NCBI RefSeq assembly: GCF_001612965.1
Contig: NZ_BDBL01000032.1
Location: forward strand, 1-64,000
DNA from: Nocardia kruczakiae NBRC 101016
GTDB lineage: Bacteria; Actinomycetota; Actinomycetes; Mycobacteriales; Mycobacteriaceae
Length of the DNA stretch: 64,000 nucleotides
Direction: 5' to 3'
The translations under genes were made by a program, and so were the position numbers. Under the pieces are notes generated by a model. It made no database searches and was not told the origin of the DNA. It saw only the letters and a program-made list of their open reading frames with translations. Shown here one piece after another: positions 60,255 through 64,000 of this stretch (its first letter is position 1; every line of letters begins with the position of its first letter).

Positions 60255-61730
60255 ATGACCCGGCCCGGAACCGTCTGCACCCCTCTGCTTTCGGAGTGGG
60301 CAGCACTGCGTGGCGCCGCCGCTGCGCCCGTGGTGCACACCGGCCGCGGTCCGCGGCGGCGCTACGACGCCGCCGCGGCGGGCCCGGTCGCGGTGGCGGG
60401 AGTCGCGGGCGCGCTGACCACGCAGCTGCGCCCCGGGGATCTCGTGGTGGCCAGCGAGATTCGGCGCAACGGTACCGAATTGCCCAGTCCCGCAGCGATT
60501 CTGCTGCACCGAGAATTGCTGCGACTCGGGCTGCCCGCGCGCCTCGGGCCGGTGTATTCGGCCGAACGGGTCGTCACCGGCCGGGCGCGCGCCGCGCTGG
60601 CGGAGACCGGCGCGCTCGCGGTCGATACCGAAACGGCGTTCCTCGCCGCCGACGCCCCCGACGGGCAGGCCGTCGCGATCCGGGCGATCGTCGACACCCC
60701 GGACGCGCCCCTGCTCCGCCCGGGCACCATATGGCGTGGGATACGGGCACTGCGTTCGCTGCGCGCCGCGGCACCGGCGCTGGACCGGTGGTCGGCGGCG
60801 ACCGGCGATCGCGAGATCCTGCTCGCCGGTCCGCGCTCGTTCTGCGCCGGGGTCGAGCGAGCGATCGAGACCGTCGAGCAGGCCCTGGACCGCTTCGGCG
60901 CCCCGGTGTACGTGCGGCGTCAGATCGTGCACAACAGCCATGTGGTGCGCGAATTGGCCGGGCGGGGAGCGGTTTTCGTCGAGGAGCTCGATCATGTGCC
61001 CGAAGGCGCGGTGGTCGTGCTCGCCGCGCACGGGGTGGCCCCGGAGGTCCGCCGCCAGGCCGAACGCCGCCGCCTGCGCGTGGCCGACGGCACCTGCCCG
61101 CTGGTGTCGAAGGTGCATGCGGAGGTGCGCGCCTTCGCCGCCGCGGACAAGACGGTCTTCCTGATAGGTCACGCCGAGCACGAGGAGGTGGTGGGCACCC
61201 GCGGCGAGGCGCCCGAGAACGTCGTCGTGGTCGCCGATCCGGAGGCGGCCGCCCGGGTGTCGCCACCGGATCCGGATCGGGTCGCCTATGTCACGCAGAC
61301 CACCTTGGCCGTCGCGGAAGCCGAGGCCACGGCCGCCGTCCTGCGGCAACGGTTTCCGGCGTTGAGCGGGCCACGCAAGGACGACATCTGTTACGCCACC
61401 ACCAATCGCCAGCAGGCGGTGCGGGCGGTGGCACGTGAATCGGACCTGGTGCTGGTGCTGGGTTCGCGCAATTCCTCCAATTCGCTGCGGCTGGCCGAGG
61501 TCGCCGCGGCCGAGGGTGTGGCGGCGCATCTGGTGGAGGACGCCGGTGAGGTCGAGTTGACCTGGCTGGCCGGCACTCGCCGCATCGGCGTCACCGCCGG
61601 CGCGTCGGCACCACCGCATCTGGTGGACGACCTGGTCGAGGCCCTGTCCGGGCTCGGCGCCCTCCGGGTCCGCCACACCACCGTGACCGAAGAGAGTGTT
61701 CGATTCAACCTGCCTCGGGAGGTGAGCTGA
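60255..61730 (+). CDS. Fusion: HpnG-like nucleosidase + IspH (HMBPP reductase)
   Basis: A 491-residue two-domain protein. Residues about 25–180 look like the nucleoside phosphorylase/nucleosidase fold of HpnG (GDLVVASEIRRNGTE, 61–75), with the catalytic-type Glu126 in AVDTETAFLA and Asp147 in AIVDTPDAP. From about residue 186 the protein is IspH: three iron-sulfur cysteines in SFCAGVERA (Cys197), DGTCPLVSKVH and ICYATTNRQQAV, plus HNSHVV, AAHGV, GHAEHEEVVGT and SRNSSNS. It would both strip adenine from adenosyl-hopane and make IPP/DMAPP. The ATG is four bases after the shc stop and the hpnH ATG follows its stop directly. Confidence 0.85.
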   Translation: MTRPGTVCTPLLSEWAALRGAAAAPVVHTGRGPRRRYDAAAAGPVAVAGVAGALTTQLRPGDLVVASEIRRNGTELPSPAAILLHRELLRLGLPARLGPVYSAERVVTGRARAALAETGALAVDTETAFLAADAPDGQAVAIRAIVDTPDAPLLRPGTIWRGIRALRSLRAAAPALDRWSAATGDREILLAGPRSFCAGVERAIETVEQALDRFGAPVYVRRQIVHNSHVVRELAGRGAVFVEELDHVPEGAVVVLAAHGVAPEVRRQAERRRLRVADGTCPLVSKVHAEVRAFAAADKTVFLIGHAEHEEVVGTRGEAPENVVVVADPEAAARVSPPDPDRVAYVTQTTLAVAEAEATAAVLRQRFPALSGPRKDDICYATTNRQQAVRAVARESDLVLVLGSRNSSNSLRLAEVAAAEGVAAHLVEDAGEVELTWLAGTRRIGVTAGASAPPHLVDDLVEALSGLGALRVRHTTVTEESVRFNLPREVS

Positions 61731-62732
61731 ATGGCCATGCCATTCCGTCAATCCGTACGTCTGGGAGCGTATCTCGCCAAGCAGAAGCTGTTGCGGCGCG
61801 AGAAATTCCCCATCCTGGTCGAATTGGAGCCGCTGTTCGCCTGCAATCTGAAATGCGCGGGCTGCGGCAAGATTCAGCATCCGCACACGCTGCTCAAACA
61901 GCGTATGCCGGTCGAACAGGCCGTCGGCGCGATCGAGGAATGCGGCGCCCCGATGGTGTCGATCGCCGGTGGCGAACCGCTGATGCATCCGCAGATCGAC
62001 GAGATCGTGCGGCAACTGCTCGACCGCAACAAGATCGTCTTTTTGTGCACGAACGCGGTGCTGCTGCCCAAACATCTGCACAAGTTCGCCCCGCACCGCA
62101 ATTTCGCGTGGATGGTGCACCTGGACGGACTGCGCGAACGCCACGACGCCTCGGTGTGCAAGGACGGTGTCTTCGATCAGGCCGTGGCCGCGATCCGCGA
62201 GGCCAAGGCCGCGGGATTCCGGGTGATGACGAATACCACGTTCTTCGACGTGGATTCGCCGCAGGACGTGATCGACGTCCTGGATTATCTCAACGACGAG
62301 CTCGAGATCGACCATATGCAGATCGCGCCCGGCTACGCCTATGAGAAGGCGCCCGATCAGGAGCATTGGCTCGGCGTGAAGGAGACCCATCAGCTGTTCG
62401 CCAAGGCCTTCGCCGACGGGCGCCGCAAGAAGTGGCGGCTCAACCACTCCCCGCTGTATCTGGATTTCCTGGAGGGCAAGGTCGACTTCGACTGCACCGC
62501 CTGGGCGATTCCGTCGTATTCGCTCAAGGGATGGCAGCGGCCGTGTTATCTGCTCGACGACGGGTATGTGGCCACCTATCGGGAATTGATCGACGACACC
62601 GACTGGAACGCCTTCGGCCGCGGCAACGATCCGCGCTGCTCGAATTGCATGGCGCACTGCGGATACGAGCCCACCGCAGTGGTCGCGACCCTGGGTTCGT
62701 TGAAGGAGACGATCCGCGCCGCCGTCAGCTGA
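61731..62732 (+). CDS. hpnH: Adenosyl-hopene transferase HpnH (radical SAM)
   Basis: HpnH uses a radical SAM reaction to add adenosine to hopene, the first step to extended C35 hopanoids. The 333-residue protein has the CxxxCxxC cluster motif in FACNLKCAGCGK (Cys38, Cys42, Cys45), IAGGEPLMHPQIDEIV, and a C-terminal SPASM-like cluster of cysteines (CSNCMAHCGYEP). The ATG begins immediately after the stop of the HpnG–IspH fusion gene. Confidence 0.95.
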   Translation: MAMPFRQSVRLGAYLAKQKLLRREKFPILVELEPLFACNLKCAGCGKIQHPHTLLKQRMPVEQAVGAIEECGAPMVSIAGGEPLMHPQIDEIVRQLLDRNKIVFLCTNAVLLPKHLHKFAPHRNFAWMVHLDGLRERHDASVCKDGVFDQAVAAIREAKAAGFRVMTNTTFFDVDSPQDVIDVLDYLNDELEIDHMQIAPGYAYEKAPDQEHWLGVKETHQLFAKAFADGRRKKWRLNHSPLYLDFLEGKVDFDCTAWAIPSYSLKGWQRPCYLLDDGYVATYRELIDDTDWNAFGRGNDPRCSNCMAHCGYEPTAVVATLGSLKETIRAAVS

Positions 62733-62779
62733 GTCGAATCGACACCGGGTCGAATTCCCCACCGGAAGGTGAGCCACCC

Positions 62780-64000
62780 ATGAAATCCTCGCCGCGCGGG
62801 CCGGACCCGCTCGCCGCCCTCACCGGACCCGACGCGCTGGCCGCGTTGTCCGACGACGAACTGCCCGCACTGGCGCAGCGGTTACGTGATCGCCTCGTCG
62901 AGACCGTCACCGGAACCGGCGGCCATCTCGGCGCCAGCCTGGGGACGGTGGAACTGACCATCGCGCTGCATCGCGTATTCCGTTCGCCCACCGATGTTCT
63001 CCTCTTCGACACCGGACATCAGAGTTACGCGCACAAGTTGCTCACCGGGCGGGCATCCACCTTCGACACACTGCGGCAGGCCGGCGGGGTCGCGGGATAT
63101 CCCAATCGCACCGAATCCGCGCACGACTGGGTGGAGAACTCCCACGCCTCGGTCAGGCTCGCCTGGGCCGACGGTATCGCCAAGGCCTTCCACCTGCGCG
63201 GCGAACACGATCGCCGGGTGGTGGCGGTGATCGGCGACGGGGCGCTGACCGGCGGTGTGGCATGGGAAGGATTGAACAATCTGGGTGCGGGCGGGCAGCC
63301 GGTCGTGGTGGTGCTCAACGACAACGGGCGCTCCTACGATCCGACCGCCGGTGCGCTGGCCGGCCATCTCACCGGGCTGCGCGAGGGCGATATCGTCTCC
63401 GGAAATCTGTTCGACGCCTTGGGTTTCAGCTATCTGGGCCCGGTGGACGGCCACGATATCGGCGCGCTGTGCACGGCCCTGCACAAGGCGGTCGCACTGG
63501 CCAAACCCGTTGTGGTGCACGCGGTGACGGTCAAAGGCCGCGGCTTCGGCCCGGCCGAGGCGGACGAGGCCGACCGCATGCACGCGTGCGGGGTGATCGA
63601 TCCGGTCACCGGTGCGCCGCGGAAACAACCCGCCCCCACCTGGACCGATATCGTCGAATCCGAACTGGCCGATATCGCCCGTGACCATCCGGAGGTGGTG
63701 GCCCTGACCGCGGCGATGCGCCTGCCCACCGGACTCGGCGAATTCTCCCGGAGCGCACCGGAGCGGGTGTTCGATTCCGGGATCGCCGAACAGCACCTGC
63801 TGGCGTCCGCGGCGGGATTGGCCGCAGCCGGTATGCATCCCGTGGTGGCGGTGTACTCGACCTTCCTCAACCGCGCCATCGACCAGGTGCTGCTCGATAT
63901 CGCCCTCCACGATCTGCCCGTCACCCTGGCACTGGACCGCGCCGGCGTCACCGGCCCGGACGGACCGAGCCATCACGGCATGTGGGATCTGGCGCTGCTC
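62780..64000 (+). CDS. dxs: 1-deoxy-D-xylulose-5-phosphate synthase, partial (hopanoid-cluster copy)
   Basis: DXS condenses pyruvate and glyceraldehyde 3-phosphate, the first and often limiting MEP step. The first 407 codons are visible and the gene runs off the right edge. ATG at 62780 follows a purine-rich GGAAGGTGAG. Features are DTGHQSYAHKLLTGR, ENSHASVRLAWADGIAKAF, the TPP motif GDGALTGG near residue 155, NDNGRSYDPT, and FDSGIAEQHLLASAAGL. Mycobacteriales usually have another dxs elsewhere, so this is probably a second copy serving hopanoids. Confidence 0.93.
   Translation, partial: MKSSPRGPDPLAALTGPDALAALSDDELPALAQRLRDRLVETVTGTGGHLGASLGTVELTIALHRVFRSPTDVLLFDTGHQSYAHKLLTGRASTFDTLRQAGGVAGYPNRTESAHDWVENSHASVRLAWADGIAKAFHLRGEHDRRVVAVIGDGALTGGVAWEGLNNLGAGGQPVVVVLNDNGRSYDPTAGALAGHLTGLREGDIVSGNLFDALGFSYLGPVDGHDIGALCTALHKAVALAKPVVVHAVTVKGRGFGPAEADEADRMHACGVIDPVTGAPRKQPAPTWTDIVESELADIARDHPEVVALTAAMRLPTGLGEFSRSAPERVFDSGIAEQHLLASAAGLAAAGMHPVVAVYSTFLNRAIDQVLLDIALHDLPVTLALDRAGVTGPDGPSHHGMWDLALL

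Noticed and set aside
62780..64000. Unusual His motif in DXS (ENSHASVRLAWADG)
   Set aside because: It resembles the form I remember from actinobacterial DXS and is not a sign of altered function.

Overview
The window is high-GC actinobacterial DNA, most likely from Nocardia or a close relative within the Mycobacteriales. The backbone order infB–ylxR–nusA–rimP, two small genes, proS, an efpA-like exporter, cysG, cobB, cobO, Mg-chelatase-like, GNAT, mqo, mapB, PBP lipoprotein, GNAT, ispG, rip1, dxr follows the Rv2839c–Rv2870c order of Mycobacterium tuberculosis as I remember it. Intact hopanoid genes, LGFP-repeat and Ig-like secreted proteins fit Nocardia better than Mycobacterium. I see no rRNA, tRNA, CRISPR array, insertion sequence or phage genes. 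Assignments come from reading motifs; no database search was run.

Layout. 1–2.5 kb: translation/transcription genes on the minus strand (infB start, ylxR, nusA, rimP). 2.9–9.5 kb: Tat lipoprotein, DUF4439 protein, secreted Ig-like protein, proS, yaaA, a membrane protein with a three-helix-bundle head, an ankyrin protein. 9.5–19.4 kb: MFS exporter, cysG, then accessory genes (LGFP protein, FMN/F420-type oxidoreductase, secreted hydrolase, DoxX-like protein, a phosphotransferase/lipocalin-like pair behind a KstR-like site, a second Ig-like protein). 19.5–32.3 kb: cobalamin genes (CbiG/CobE-like, cobB, cobO, chelatase-like, cobQ) interleaved with mqo, hydrolases and map. 32.3–38.2 kb: regulators with visible operators, a peroxiredoxin-like gene, an orphan pair of ABC-2 permeases, nitrobindin, and a decayed pirin fragment. 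38.2–49.8 kb: PBP lipoprotein, GNAT, ispG, an inserted block (endonuclease V, small three-helix-bundle protein, atypical P-type ATPase, SulP remnant), then rip1, dxr and a DUF2631 protein. 49.9–52.5 kb: LysR-type effector-domain protein, PAP2 phosphatase, and a fluoride riboswitch driving two crcB genes. 52.5–64 kb: a PucR-type regulator diverging from a tightly coupled hopanoid operon (hpnC, hpnD, hpnE, prenyl synthase, shc, a HpnG–IspH fusion, hpnH, dxs) that runs off the right edge.

How it works together. The hopanoid operon can supply its own isoprenoid units (extra dxs and ispH), make farnesyl-PP, convert it to squalene (HpnC/D/E), cyclise it (Shc), add adenosine (HpnH) and remove adenine (HpnG-like domain). 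Of its nine gene junctions visible here, most are stop/start overlaps or gaps of a few bases. The most notable observations are the HpnG–IspH fusion, the palindrome in the hpnC/pucR intergenic region, the crcB riboswitch with a hairpin reaching the Shine-Dalgarno, a P-type ATPase lacking the usual calcium ligands and paired with a small three-helix-bundle protein, the KstR-like operator, and two gene remnants (pirin, SulP).
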